This document shows positions 40,518 to 49,678 of a stretch of 61,157 nt of DNA, in pieces. Each line of letters begins with the position of its first letter. Within the stretch, counting starts at the first letter, position 1. The notes beneath the pieces were generated by a model. It saw nothing but the letters and a program-made list of their open reading frames with translations, was not told the origin of the DNA and ran no database searches. Location: positions 75,001 through 136,157 of the forward strand of contig CACCZR010000002.1 in the NCBI GenBank assembly GCA_902550555.1, given 5' to 3'. The stretch is from an uncultured SAR116 cluster alpha proteobacterium. GTDB taxonomy: Bacteria > Pseudomonadota > Alphaproteobacteria > Puniceispirillales > Marisalimonadaceae. A program made the translations under genes and the position numbers.

Positions 40518-41088
40518 ACTCAATAAAATCTATACTAAGACAGGAGATGACGGAACAACTGGTCTGTCAGATGGGAGTCGTGTAAAAAAATATGATTTAA
40601 GACCCTCAGCATATGGTGATATTGATGAATTGAACTCTTTTATTGGCCTTTCGATAAACTGTATCAATAAAGAGAAAAAATATAATTTTTTGGTGAAGAT
40701 TTTAAAAAAAATACAAAATGACCTTTTTGATTTAGGCGCCGACTTATCTACACCAATTGAAGAAAAACCAAAATTTGAACCATTAAGAATTAAAAATTCT
40801 CAGGTTTTAAATTTAGAAGATCTGATTGATGAGTTTAATAATAAATTAAAACCATTAAATTCATTTGTTTTACCTGGTGGATCTGAAATATCATGCTGGC
40901 TTCATATTGCAAGAACAGTAGCAAGAAGAGCCGAAAGATCCATGTCAAAACTTGCTGAAAAAAATAAGATTAACAAACAATCATTAATGTATATCAATAG
41001 ACTATCAGACTTTTTATTTGTAGTTTCAAGAATAACAAATGATAATGGAAAAGCTGATATATTATGGGTTCCTGGAGAAAATCAATGA
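40510..41088 (+). CDS. ATP:cob(I)alamin adenosyltransferase, PduO type
   Basis: Makes adenosylcobalamin, the cofactor of methylmalonyl-CoA mutase and similar enzymes. The 192 residues start KIYTKTGDDGTTGLSDGSR, the family's ATP-binding signature, with LGADLSTP, FVLPGG and the C-terminal VARRAERS and YINRLSDFLFVVSR helices. The trimeric PduO class is clear. It suggests that the cell uses B12 even if it only salvages it. etfB starts 20 bp downstream. Confidence 0.94.
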   Translation: MVKLNKIYTKTGDDGTTGLSDGSRVKKYDLRPSAYGDIDELNSFIGLSINCINKEKKYNFLVKILKKIQNDLFDLGADLSTPIEEKPKFEPLRIKNSQVLNLEDLIDEFNNKLKPLNSFVLPGGSEISCWLHIARTVARRAERSMSKLAEKNKINKQSLMYINRLSDFLFVVSRITNDNGKADILWVPGENQ

Positions 41089-41107
41089 GTAAAATGGGAG
41101 ATAATTT

Positions 41108-41857
41108 ATGAAGATACTTGTTCCAGTTAAAAGAGTTGTAGATTATAACGTTAAAGTTCGAGTTAAAAAAGATGAAACGGACGTCGAATTAGATAATGTA
41201 AAAATGTCTATGAACCCTTTTGATGAAATAGCTGTAGAGGAAGCTCTTCGATTAAAAGAAAAAGGTGTTGCCAGCGAAATAATTGCAGTATCCATAGGCT
41301 TGCCAGAAGTACAAGAAACAATTAGAAACGCTCTAGCAATGGGAGCTGATTCTGGTATTTTTGTAAATTGCACATCTAAACTTGAACCATTATCAGTTGC
41401 TAAAATTCTGACATCTATATGTAATAAAATCAAACCTGATCTTGTGATTATGGGCAAACAAGCAATCGATGATGACATGAATGCTACTGGACAAATGCTT
41501 TCAGCAATGCTGAACTGGGGTCAAGCAACCTTTGCAAGTAAATTAGAAATACAGGATAAAAAAATAAAGGTTGGAAGAGAAATTGATGGAGGTATAGAAA
41601 ATATTGAGGTTAATTTACCAGCTATTGTAACAACTGACTTAAGGCTGAATGAACCACGGTATGCAAGTTTACCAAACATCATGAAGGCAAAAAGAAAACC
41701 AATAGATGAAATGAAAGCTGAAGATTTAAATATCGACATTGAACCAAGGTTAGAAATTTTAAAAGTTGAAGAACCAAAATCTAGAGAAGCAGGAATTATG
41801 GTAAAATCTGTTGATGAAATGATTGAAAAATTAAAAAATGAAGCTAAAGTAATTTAA
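41108..41857 (+). CDS. etfB: electron transfer flavoprotein subunit beta
   Basis: Small subunit of the ETF that carries electrons from acyl-CoA and other dehydrogenases to the ubiquinone pool. The 249 residues begin [19 protein letters not shown] and contain [20 protein letters not shown], the AMP-binding region, and the recognition loop [21 protein letters not shown] (two parts). ATG with GGGAG upstream. Directly before etfA. Confidence 0.97.
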   Translation: MKILVPVKRVVDYNVKVRVKKDETDVELDNVKMSMNPFDEIAVEEALRLKEKGVASEIIAVSIGLPEVQETIRNALAMGADSGIFVNCTSKLEPLSVAKILTSICNKIKPDLVIMGKQAIDDDMNATGQMLSAMLNWGQATFASKLEIQDKKIKVGREIDGGIENIEVNLPAIVTTDLRLNEPRYASLPNIMKAKRKPIDEMKAEDLNIDIEPRLEILKVEEPKSREAGIMVKSVDEMIEKLKNEAKVI

Positions 41858-41870
41858 AATAGAGGTATAT

Positions 41871-42803
41871 ATGAAAACGTTAGTAGTAGTAGATCATAAT
41901 AATAATAAATTAGACAAATCAACATTAAATACTATAAAAGCTGCTATTCAACTTGAAAATGTCGATCTACTAGTTTTAAGTGATAGTTGTAAAGATATTT
42001 GTAATGAGTTAATTAATATTAAAAATATTAATAATATTTTTATTAATGAAAACGATGAATTTAAAAACCAATTAGCTGAAGATTCAGCGAATTTTATTGC
42101 TGAAAATTTCAAGGACTACACGAATATTTTATTTTCTAATACTTCTAATGGAAAAAATATAGCACCAAGACTAGCAGGATTGCTTGATACAATGATAATT
42201 CCAGATGTGATTGAAATTGTTGATAAGCAAACATTTAAAAGACCAATTTATGCTGGAAACGCTATTGCAACTTGTAAGAGTAAAAATAAAATAAATATAA
42301 TAACTATTCGAGCCACAGCATTTGAAGAAGCAGAAATCGGCGATGAAAATGTTGGTAAAATTCAAGAAATAGGCAGTTTAACGACTAAAAACTTAACAAA
42401 ATATTTAAATTCTGAACTTACTAAAAGTGAAAGGCCTGAATTAACTTCAGCTGATATAGTTGTATCAGGTGGGAGAGGTCTAGGGTCTGCAGAGAACTTC
42501 CAAATATTAGAAAAATTAGCAGATAAACTTGGAGCTGCTATGGGAGCAAGTAGAGCTGCAGTAGATGCTGGATATGTGCCGAATGACTGGCAAGTTGGAC
42601 AAACCGGGAAAATCGTTGCTCCAAACCTTTATATAGCCGTAGGTATTTCAGGCGCAATACAACACCTGGCAGGTATGAAAGATAGTAAAGTTATAATAGG
42701 AATTAATAAAGACGAAGAAGCACCTATTTTCTCAATCTCTGACTATGGCTTAGCTGAAGATTTGTTTAAAGCAGTACCAGAGATGGAAAGTAAACTTAAT
42801 TAA
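41871..42803 (+). CDS. etfA: electron transfer flavoprotein subunit alpha
   Basis: Large, FAD-binding subunit of ETF. The 310 residues have an N-terminal domain (1-185), then the FAD domain with [49 protein letters not shown] and the closing [19 protein letters not shown] is AGAGG. Starts 13 bp after etfB. Its end overlaps the convergent tlpA-like gene by 8 bp. Confidence 0.97.
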   Translation: MKTLVVVDHNNNKLDKSTLNTIKAAIQLENVDLLVLSDSCKDICNELINIKNINNIFINENDEFKNQLAEDSANFIAENFKDYTNILFSNTSNGKNIAPRLAGLLDTMIIPDVIEIVDKQTFKRPIYAGNAIATCKSKNKINIITIRATAFEEAEIGDENVGKIQEIGSLTTKNLTKYLNSELTKSERPELTSADIVVSGGRGLGSAENFQILEKLADKLGAAMGASRAAVDAGYVPNDWQVGQTGKIVAPNLYIAVGISGAIQHLAGMKDSKVIIGINKDEEAPIFSISDYGLAEDLFKAVPEMESKLN

Positions 42804-43299
42804 AAAAGTTATTAATTTGTTTTAATGAAACTTTATTGTAACTAAAAATACCCTCTTTTTTTGCTATTATCTTCTGTTGATTTATTAAAAGAGTTGTAGG
42901 TATACCTCTTAGTTTTAAACTTTTAAAAAAGGTCATGTTTTGATCAAAATAAGCAGTTAATTCATTTACTTTATTTTTTTTTAGAAAATTTAATTGATCC
43001 TTAATTGGTTTTTTATCAATTGAAATAATGATCACTTTTAAATTTTTATTTTCAATTTTCATTTTATTTAAGTCAGGTAATTCTTTTTTACACGGGACAC
43101 ACCAAGTAGCCCAAAAATTAACAACATAATTTGAATTGAAATCTAAAATATTAATCAAATTTTTTTCAATATTGTTTTCGTCATTCAAGATTATATTTCT
43201 ATTTAATTTTAAATCTATTTTTTGAAATAAAGAATTTGATAGAGCTGGAAATGGTAAAACAAGTAATATAATAAACAAAAATTTTATACTATTGAACAA
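42796..43299 (-). CDS. TlpA-like thiol:disulfide oxidoreductase
   Basis: 167-residue exported thioredoxin-fold protein. A signal sequence (1-21, KFLFIILLVLPFPALS) precedes the fold, with the redox motif WATWCVPCKKELPDL (CVPC) and the cis-proline in LRGIPTTLLI. Such proteins keep apocytochrome or copper-site cysteines reduced during cytochrome assembly. Start is TTG at 43299, needed for a complete signal peptide, with AAGAGA upstream. Divergent from argH, where alphaproteobacteria often have tlpA. Confidence 0.87.
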   Translation of the reverse strand: MFNSIKFLFIILLVLPFPALSNSLFQKIDLKLNRNIILNDENNIEKNLINILDFNSNYVVNFWATWCVPCKKELPDLNKMKIENKNLKVIIISIDKKPIKDQLNFLKKNKVNELTAYFDQNMTFFKSLKLRGIPTTLLINQQKIIAKKEGIFSYNKVSLKQINNFFN

Positions 43300-43359
43300 T
43301 ATTGTTTCTCTTTTTTATTTTATATATAAGATAATTAAAAAAATTATAAAGTTAAGATA

Positions 43360-44760
43360 ATGACAAATAGAAAAAAAAGTTTAAAAAGTACTATCTGGGG
43401 TGGAAGATTTGAGGGAGTATCAAGTGACAATCTAATTAAGTTCAATTCCTCAATCAGTTTTGACAAAAATTTATATGCTCAAGATATTGAAGGCTCAATA
43501 GCTCATGCTGAAATGTTGTCAAAACAAAAAATTATTTTAAAAAAAGATTTTCTAGAAATTAAAAGTGGTCTTCTTAAAATAAAAAAAGAGATTGAAACAA
43601 ATAAATTCAAATTTAAAATAGAATTAGAAGACATCCACATGAATATTGAAAGTAGATTAATTGAATTAATTGGTGATTCTGGAAAAAAATTACATACTGC
43701 ACGCTCAAGAAATGATCAAGTAGTTACAGACTTTAAGATGTGGATAAGAAGTGATTTGGATTCGATACTAGACCTTTTAAAGCAACTTCAAGAAAATTTA
43801 ATTATTCAAGCTGAAGATAATTATGAGACCTTAATGCCAGGTTATACTCACTTGCAAGTTGCTCAACCTGTCACTTTTGGCCATCATCTTTTGGCCTATG
43901 TTGAAATGTTTGGAAGAGACAGAGCAAGAATTAAAGATTGTGTAAATAGAATGAATGAATGCCCTCTTGGCTCAGCTGCACTCGCTGGAACAAGTTACCC
44001 TATTGATAGAAACTTTGTAGCAAAAAAATTAAACTTTTCTTCACCTACAAGAAACTCTATAGATTCTGTTTCAAGTCGTGATTTTGCTATTGAATATTTA
44101 TCTGTACTTAGCTTAATTGGCATTAATTTATCTAGAATTGCTGAAGAGCTTATTCTATGGTCATCAAATGGTTTTAATTTCATAGTGATTAATGAAGAAT
44201 ATACTACTGGATCGAGTATCATGCCTCAAAAAAGAAATCCTGATGCAGCTGAACTTATTAGAGGAAAATCTAATAGACTTGTAGGGAATTTAGTTAATTT
44301 AACAACTTTATTAAAAGGCTTACCTCTTGCTTACAGTAAAGACTTACAAGAAGATAAAGAGCCAGTATTTGATTCATCTGAGAATATAAAAGATTGCCTA
44401 TTAAATATGATTGGTATAATTAAGTCTCTAAAAATTAATAAAAATAAAATGCTTAAGGCCTTACAGAAAGGTTTTCCAACAGCAACAGATCTAGCTGACT
44501 ATTTAGTAACATATTTAAATATTGCATTCAGAGATGCTCATAAAATTACTGGTAAAATAATTCTTCTTGCAGAAAAGAAGAATTGCTCCCTTGATGAATT
44601 ATCACTAGAAGATTTAAGATCGATTGAACCTAGAATTGATAGTAATATTATGAAATCAATAAGTATTAATTCATCTATATTAAAAAAAACATCATTTGGT
44701 GGAACATCTCCAAGATTAGTTTTAAAAGCAATATCAGATGCCAAAAGGAGATATCTATAA
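43360..44760 (+). CDS. argH: argininosuccinate lyase
   Basis: Last step of arginine synthesis: argininosuccinate to arginine and fumarate. The 466 residues show WGGRFEG, the TARSRNDQVVTD helix, GYTHLQVAQPVTFGHHLLAY and the fumarase-superfamily signature TGSSIMPQKRNPDAAEL with the catalytic serine loop. Followed after 4 bp by a small lipoprotein gene and then lysA. Confidence 0.98.
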   Translation: MTNRKKSLKSTIWGGRFEGVSSDNLIKFNSSISFDKNLYAQDIEGSIAHAEMLSKQKIILKKDFLEIKSGLLKIKKEIETNKFKFKIELEDIHMNIESRLIELIGDSGKKLHTARSRNDQVVTDFKMWIRSDLDSILDLLKQLQENLIIQAEDNYETLMPGYTHLQVAQPVTFGHHLLAYVEMFGRDRARIKDCVNRMNECPLGSAALAGTSYPIDRNFVAKKLNFSSPTRNSIDSVSSRDFAIEYLSVLSLIGINLSRIAEELILWSSNGFNFIVINEEYTTGSSIMPQKRNPDAAELIRGKSNRLVGNLVNLTTLLKGLPLAYSKDLQEDKEPVFDSSENIKDCLLNMIGIIKSLKINKNKMLKALQKGFPTATDLADYLVTYLNIAFRDAHKITGKIILLAEKKNCSLDELSLEDLRSIEPRIDSNIMKSISINSSILKKTSFGGTSPRLVLKAISDAKRRYL

Positions 44761-44764
44761 AGTT

Positions 44765-44893
44765 ATGCCAAAATTAAAACAATTATATACTCTATTTTTT
44801 TTATCAATAGTTTTAAGTTTTTTTTCTTATGGATGTGGAAAAAAAGCTGAACCTATTGCACCATCAAAAAAAGTAATTTCAACAAAAAATTAA
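44765..44893 (+). CDS. small lipoprotein, LptM/YifL-like
   Basis: 42-residue ORF, translated by hand from ATG 44765 to TAA 44891-44893. Residues 4-21 are a hydrophobic signal, followed by the lipobox-like FSYGCGKK, giving a lipidated Cys at position 24 and a mature tail of only 19 residues with Pro and Lys. A tiny lipoprotein between argH and lysA is the context of the LptM (YifL) family, which in E. coli helps LptD oxidative maturation. The assignment rests on size, lipobox, C-G-x-K start and context. It starts 4 bp after argH and ends 1 bp before lysA. Confidence 0.78.
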   Translation: MPKLKQLYTLFFLSIVLSFFSYGCGKKAEPIAPSKKVISTKN

Positions 44894-44894
44894 T

Positions 44895-46154
44895 ATGCAA
44901 AAAACTGGATACTATCGTAAATCAGGAGAATTATTTCTTCAAAAATTAAGTTTAAAAAAATTGGTAGATCGCTATGAAACTCCAACCTTTATTTATGATT
45001 CAAATTTAATTAAAAACTCCTTCCATATGCTTAAAAAAATTATGGATCCTCTTAATGGCAAAATTCATTTTGCTGTTAAATCAAATGATAATCTTGGAGT
45101 AATTAAATATATAAATAGTCTAGGTGCAGGTGCTGATGTAGTATCTATTGGTGAATTAAAAAGATGCTTAAAAGTTTCAGTTAAGCCAAAAGACATTATA
45201 TTTTCAGGTGTTGGAAAACAAAAAGATGAAATAGAATTTGCTATTAATAAAAATATTAAACAATTAAATGCAGAATCAATTGAAGAATTAAAAGATATAA
45301 TTGAAATTTCAAAAAACATAAAAAAGAAAGTAAATGTAGCATTAAGAGTTAACCTCGACATAAAGGCTAAAACCCATAAAAAAATATCAACCGGTGATGA
45401 AAACTCAAAATTTGGAATTATCTATGATGATATTGTGCATGCTTATAAATTGATAAACGATGCTTCTTTTATTAATCCATATGGACTGGCTATACATGTA
45501 GGATCGCAATTATTTGATTATGATGTTTTTTTTCAAACATTTTCAAAAATTAAAAATTTAGCAGTAGAATTAAAAAATCTTGGCTATGAAGTTAATCATT
45601 TGGACCTAGGGGGTGGATTTGGAGTTGATTATACAATGAAAAATTCACTTAATTACAAATCTTTTAGTAAAGCTTTAAATGAAGTTTTCAAAAATAATGA
45701 GTTTCAACTGAGCATTGAACCAGGAAGATCTTTAATTGCTGAATCAGGGGTTTTACTAACTAGAGTAATTAGGACTAAATCAACCAATTCTAAAAACTTT
45801 TTGATTGTTGACGCTGCGATGAATAATTTAATTAGACCTACTCTTTACAATGCAATACATTCTATACAGCCTCTAAAAATTAAAAGTGATCGATCTTCAA
45901 AAAAATATGATATCGTTGGACCAATTTGTGAAACAGGTGATTTTTTAGGTATTGATTTTAATTTACAAGAAACAAAAAAGAATGAAGTTCTAGCAATTAT
46001 GACCTGTGGTGCATATGGAAGTGTTATGAGATCAAATTATAACAGTAGACCAAGTGCTGCTGAGCTTTTTATATTTAATAATAAAGAATTTTTGCTTAGA
46101 AAAAGAGAAAAAATAGATCAATTACTAAAACATGATATAATACCAAATTTCTAA
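44895..46154 (+). CDS. lysA: diaminopimelate decarboxylase
   Basis: PLP enzyme making lysine from meso-diaminopimelate. The 419 residues have the PLP lysine in KIHFAVKSNDNLGVI, VSIGELKRC, the GLAIHVGSQ-type HVGSQL segment, LDLGGGFGVDY, EPGRSLIAESG and the C-terminal GPICETGDFLG and CGAYGSVM blocks. Completes with lysC the two ends of the lysine pathway in this window. Overlaps the convergent zinc-ribbon gene by 4 bp. Confidence 0.97.
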   Translation: MQKTGYYRKSGELFLQKLSLKKLVDRYETPTFIYDSNLIKNSFHMLKKIMDPLNGKIHFAVKSNDNLGVIKYINSLGAGADVVSIGELKRCLKVSVKPKDIIFSGVGKQKDEIEFAINKNIKQLNAESIEELKDIIEISKNIKKKVNVALRVNLDIKAKTHKKISTGDENSKFGIIYDDIVHAYKLINDASFINPYGLAIHVGSQLFDYDVFFQTFSKIKNLAVELKNLGYEVNHLDLGGGFGVDYTMKNSLNYKSFSKALNEVFKNNEFQLSIEPGRSLIAESGVLLTRVIRTKSTNSKNFLIVDAAMNNLIRPTLYNAIHSIQPLKIKSDRSSKKYDIVGPICETGDFLGIDFNLQETKKNEVLAIMTCGAYGSVMRSNYNSRPSAAELFIFNNKEFLLRKREKIDQLLKHDIIPNF

Positions 46155-47047
46155 CTTGAACTTTGAATTTCTTTCATAATAGTAGCACGAATTGTAGCAT
46201 TATTATATTTTTGATTTGTTAGAATCAAATGATTTATTTTGATTAAGTTGTTTGATGAAATAAATGTTTGTGTTGATTTTATTATTGTTTCAGCAAGTAT
46301 TTTACCATCTTCTGTTGTCATAATTACTTTTAACGTAGGTGTTAATATAGAGTATTTAGAATTGTTCTTTATACTACCAAAAAACTTTACTGACTTATCT
46401 TCATAAACTGCACCAAAATTTTCTATCTCTAAATTTTTAAAGTCAGCATAAAATGGTATTTTGACGTGTTTGAATAAATTAAATACTTTATGAAAATTTT
46501 TTTCTACAAAATTAGGAAAATAAGAATGACTTAAACTTACAATATTATTTCTAAAGTATACACTACTACTTATAACTAGAATAGAAACAAAAATAATTAA
46601 AGGAATTGCAAAACTCTTCTGTTTTGAATTAATATTTTTAAGAGTTTCAATACTAGATGTTTTTTTATTAATTCGTTTTTTATTCTTAATTATTTTTGTT
46701 TCTCTATTTTTGACGCTGGCTTCAGCAATTTCTTCAGCAATTTGAGCAACTGTTTTTTTCTTAGTATTATAGTTTTTATTTTTAACCTTAGTTATCTTTT
46801 CTTTTGGCTGAACCTTTATTTCTTTACTAAGTATGTCTGTTTTCTTCTCAATTTCTGACCTGATAGCGTCAAGGTCTTTACGTAATTTTTCTTCAGATAT
46901 GTTTTCTGATGATTTTTCAGAGTTTTTATTATTTACAAATGGCCATTCATTATCACACACACTACACTTAAAAAACTTTAGCTTTGATGTTATTAGACTT
47001 TCATCAACTTCAAATGAGGTATTACATTTTAAACATTTTTCTAACAT
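46151..47047 (-). CDS. MJ0042-type zinc-ribbon membrane protein
   Basis: 298 residues. The N-terminus is a zinc ribbon: CLKCNTSFEVDESLI then FKCSVCDNEWPF (two CxxC within residues 1-40). A charged, Lys/Glu-rich coiled stretch follows (about 45-140), then one membrane helix (about 150-168), then a C-terminal periplasmic domain with a DUF3426-like feel (EIENFGAVYEDKSVKFFGSI). In alphaproteobacteria such a gene usually sits divergent from ftsE-ftsX; here it faces a DUF218 gene directly. Function unknown, possibly linked to division. Confidence 0.8.
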   Translation of the reverse strand: MLEKCLKCNTSFEVDESLITSKLKFFKCSVCDNEWPFVNNKNSEKSSENISEEKLRKDLDAIRSEIEKKTDILSKEIKVQPKEKITKVKNKNYNTKKKTVAQIAEEIAEASVKNRETKIIKNKKRINKKTSSIETLKNINSKQKSFAIPLIIFVSILVISSSVYFRNNIVSLSHSYFPNFVEKNFHKVFNLFKHVKIPFYADFKNLEIENFGAVYEDKSVKFFGSIKNNSKYSILTPTLKVIMTTEDGKILAETIIKSTQTFISSNNLIKINHLILTNQKYNNATIRATIMKEIQSSS

Positions 47048-47117
47048 ATTATTTAACCTAAATAATTTATTATTGTATAATAAAAATTATGTCTTTCCAA
47101 ATAATTAACTAATTCGA

Positions 47118-47693
47118 ATGATAAAAAATAAATATCTATTTCTAATCATCTTTCTTTTAATATTATTAGTTATAGACTACTCATTTTTCTATAAAAAAAT
47201 TTTTAACTATAAAAATAACTTAAACAATAATTATAATTTTATTGTCTTAACTGGAGGGGATAATAGAGTTAAAAAATCTTTAAAAATTTTTTTTTCAATT
47301 AAAAATAAAAATAAAAATTTATTTATTAGCGGTGTAGGACAAGGATTTAATAAAAAAACATTAAAAAAACTAACTCAAAAAAAACCACATTATAATAAAA
47401 TTATAGACTGTTGTATTCAAATAGAAGGTGTTTCTAGAAATACTTTTTCTAATGCAGTAGAAAGTTTAAAATGGGTTAAGTCAAAAAAAATAAATTCATT
47501 TGTTCTATTAACAAATAATTACCACATGCCTAGAGCTATGTTAGAATTTAAAAGTATTTTTAATGATATTAAAATTACACCTTATGTATTTATTGATGAA
47601 AATAAAATATGGTGGAAAACGAAAATTAATTATATTTCTGAATATTTTAAATATAAATTAACATATTTAAGAATAAATTTACTTCAATTTTGA
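47118..47693 (+). CDS. DUF218/YdcF-ElyC family protein
   Basis: 191 residues with an N-terminal membrane anchor (about 5-24) and the DUF218 blocks IVLTGGDNRVKKSLKIFF, SGVGQGF, SRNTFSNAVESLKW and LLTNNYHMPRAMLEF. ElyC relatives act in envelope carbon or undecaprenyl metabolism, but enzymatic activity is unproven. In other alphaproteobacteria it follows ftsX and precedes plsC; neither is here. The last 15 bases overlap the convergent tyrA. Confidence 0.85.
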   Translation: MIKNKYLFLIIFLLILLVIDYSFFYKKIFNYKNNLNNNYNFIVLTGGDNRVKKSLKIFFSIKNKNKNLFISGVGQGFNKKTLKKLTQKKPHYNKIIDCCIQIEGVSRNTFSNAVESLKWVKSKKINSFVLLTNNYHMPRAMLEFKSIFNDIKITPYVFIDENKIWWKTKINYISEYFKYKLTYLRINLLQF

Positions 47694-48581
47694 TGCTTCT
47701 GGTAGATGTTGTTTTGCTTCAATAATTTTATTTCTTATCTCTTTAGAGTTTTTGAAAAAATTATATAATTCGTTAGAATCTTTTTTTCTAATTAATTTTT
47801 GTAACGCTGAAAGATCTTCATTAAATCTTTGCAACATTTCTAATACTGCTTCGGAATTATTTAAAAAAACATCTCTCCACATAGTTGGATCAGAAGATGC
47901 TAATCTAGTAAAGTCTCTAAATCCAGTTGCTGAATATCTAATAACATCATTTTTTAAATCACTTTCTAAATTATTAGCAGTGTCAACTATTGAATAAGCA
48001 ATTAAATGAGGTAAATGTGAGGTAATAGCAAGAACTTTATCATGATAGAATTCATCCATAAACTCAACTTTAGAACCAAATTTTTTAAATAGTTTTTCTA
48101 AAAACATTCCGTTTTTATCGTTTTTATTGCTAATTATAATCCAATATCTACCTTCAAACAAGTTATGAAACCCAGCTTCAGGCCCAGAATACTCAGTTCC
48201 TGCCAGAGGGTGTGAAGGTATTAAAAATACATTTTTAGGTACCAATAAAGATAGATCTTTAATTACAGAAAGCTTTGTTGACCCTGTATCTGTTAAAATT
48301 GTTCCCTTTTTCAGATATGGTGAAATTAACTTTCCCACTGCGGTCATTGAACCAACAGGAATAGCCAATATTACCAAATCAGAGTCTTTTACAGAGTCCT
48401 CTGCAGAATTACAAATTTCATCTGCTATATTAAATGACTTAACAACTTTAAGATGTTCAAAATTATTATCATAAACTTTTATATAAAATTTATTTTTTAA
48501 ATAATAACTAAATGCTCTTAATATTGAACTTCCAATTAATCCTAAGCCAATTATTGTTACGATTTTTTTTTTAATTATCAT
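47679..48581 (-). CDS. tyrA: prephenate / arogenate dehydrogenase
   Basis: NAD(P)-dependent enzyme of tyrosine synthesis. The 300 residues start with a Rossmann fold (TIIGLGLIGSSILRAF), then the catalytic-histidine block IPSHPLAGTEYSGPEAG and the helical dimer domain with ATGFRDFTRLASSDPTMWRD. Monofunctional, without a mutase or ACT domain. Its ATG overlaps hisC by 11 nt, placing it in one operon with the aminotransferase and chorismate mutase. Confidence 0.95.
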   Translation of the reverse strand: MIIKKKIVTIIGLGLIGSSILRAFSYYLKNKFYIKVYDNNFEHLKVVKSFNIADEICNSAEDSVKDSDLVILAIPVGSMTAVGKLISPYLKKGTILTDTGSTKLSVIKDLSLLVPKNVFLIPSHPLAGTEYSGPEAGFHNLFEGRYWIIISNKNDKNGMFLEKLFKKFGSKVEFMDEFYHDKVLAITSHLPHLIAYSIVDTANNLESDLKNDVIRYSATGFRDFTRLASSDPTMWRDVFLNNSEAVLEMLQRFNEDLSALQKLIRKKDSNELYNFFKNSKEIRNKIIEAKQHLPEASKLK

Positions 48582-49659
48582 TTTTTATAACAAATTTTTT
48601 AAGTAATTTTAAAAAATACTTATTTTCTTCTTCGGTTCCTAATGAAACTCTAATATAATTTGGTAAGTTATAAACGTTCATTTCACGAACTAAAACACCA
48701 TTTTTTTTAAAAAATAATACAGCATTTTGCGCTGAATGTTTATCTTTGTCTGATAAATTTATGAGAATAAAATTAGTTGAAGATTTTATAAATTTTACAC
48801 CTAAATTATCTAATTCGATTTCCATAAATTTCATCGACTTTATATTAAAATCAAAGCAATAATTTTGAAAATCAATATCTTCCATAGCAATTATGCCAGC
48901 TTCAATTGCTATAGAATTAACACTAAAAGGACCTCTAACTGCCATTAGATAGTTTATAATTTTACTATCACTATAACCCCAACCTAGTCTTAAACCAGCA
49001 AGTCCATGTAATTTAGAAAACGTTCTTAACATTATTACATTATTATATTTTTCAACTAATTCAGACCCATCTATATAATCATCATTTCTAATATATTCTG
49101 CATATGCCGCGTCATAAACTAATAATACATTTTCTGGTATATTGTTAATTAATCTATAAACTTCATTTTTACTAATAAACGTTCCTGTTGGGTTGTTAGC
49201 ATTTGCAAGAAATATTAAACGAGTCTTATCTGTTATTAAATTCAAAATGTTATCAACACTCACACAAAAGTTATTATCTTTTGCGATTTTTTTTATTCCT
49301 CCTGCAACTGTAATTGATTGTGGGAATTGTAAAAATCCATATTCTGTATAAATTGCCTCATCTCCAGGTTTTAAGAATGTTTGAGCAATTACAGAAATTA
49401 AATCATCCGACCCATTTCCAAGAATTAATTTAGTTTGGTCTAAATTATTTATTTTACTAATTGTTTTAATAAGCTCTTCACTATGTTGTGGAGGATACCT
49501 ATTAAAATTTTTTATTTTTAATTCTTTATCAATTCTTGGAGAATACCCTAAAGCATTTTCATTCGCAGATAATCTAATTAATTTTTTTAAATTAGAAGAC
49601 CCAAAATTTGGTTTATAGGCATCTAAATTTAATATTGATTCTTTTGGTTCTAAAAACAT
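48571..49659 (-). CDS. hisC: histidinol-phosphate / aromatic aminotransferase
   Basis: PLP aminotransferase of fold type I. The 362 residues show LSANENALGYSP, NGSDDLI, NANNPTGTFI, VYDAAYAEY and the PLP-lysine segment RTFSKLHGLAGLRLGWGY. Between chorismate mutase and tyrA, it probably serves phenylalanine and tyrosine formation as well as histidine. Follows the chorismate mutase gene by 19 bp and overlaps tyrA. Confidence 0.93.
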   Translation of the reverse strand: MFLEPKESILNLDAYKPNFGSSNLKKLIRLSANENALGYSPRIDKELKIKNFNRYPPQHSEELIKTISKINNLDQTKLILGNGSDDLISVIAQTFLKPGDEAIYTEYGFLQFPQSITVAGGIKKIAKDNNFCVSVDNILNLITDKTRLIFLANANNPTGTFISKNEVYRLINNIPENVLLVYDAAYAEYIRNDDYIDGSELVEKYNNVIMLRTFSKLHGLAGLRLGWGYSDSKIINYLMAVRGPFSVNSIAIEAGIIAMEDIDFQNYCFDFNIKSMKFMEIELDNLGVKFIKSSTNFILINLSDKDKHSAQNAVLFFKKNGVLVREMNVYNLPNYIRVSLGTEEENKYFLKLLKKFVIKNDN

Positions 49660-49678
49660 ATTTTTTTTCTAAACTAAG

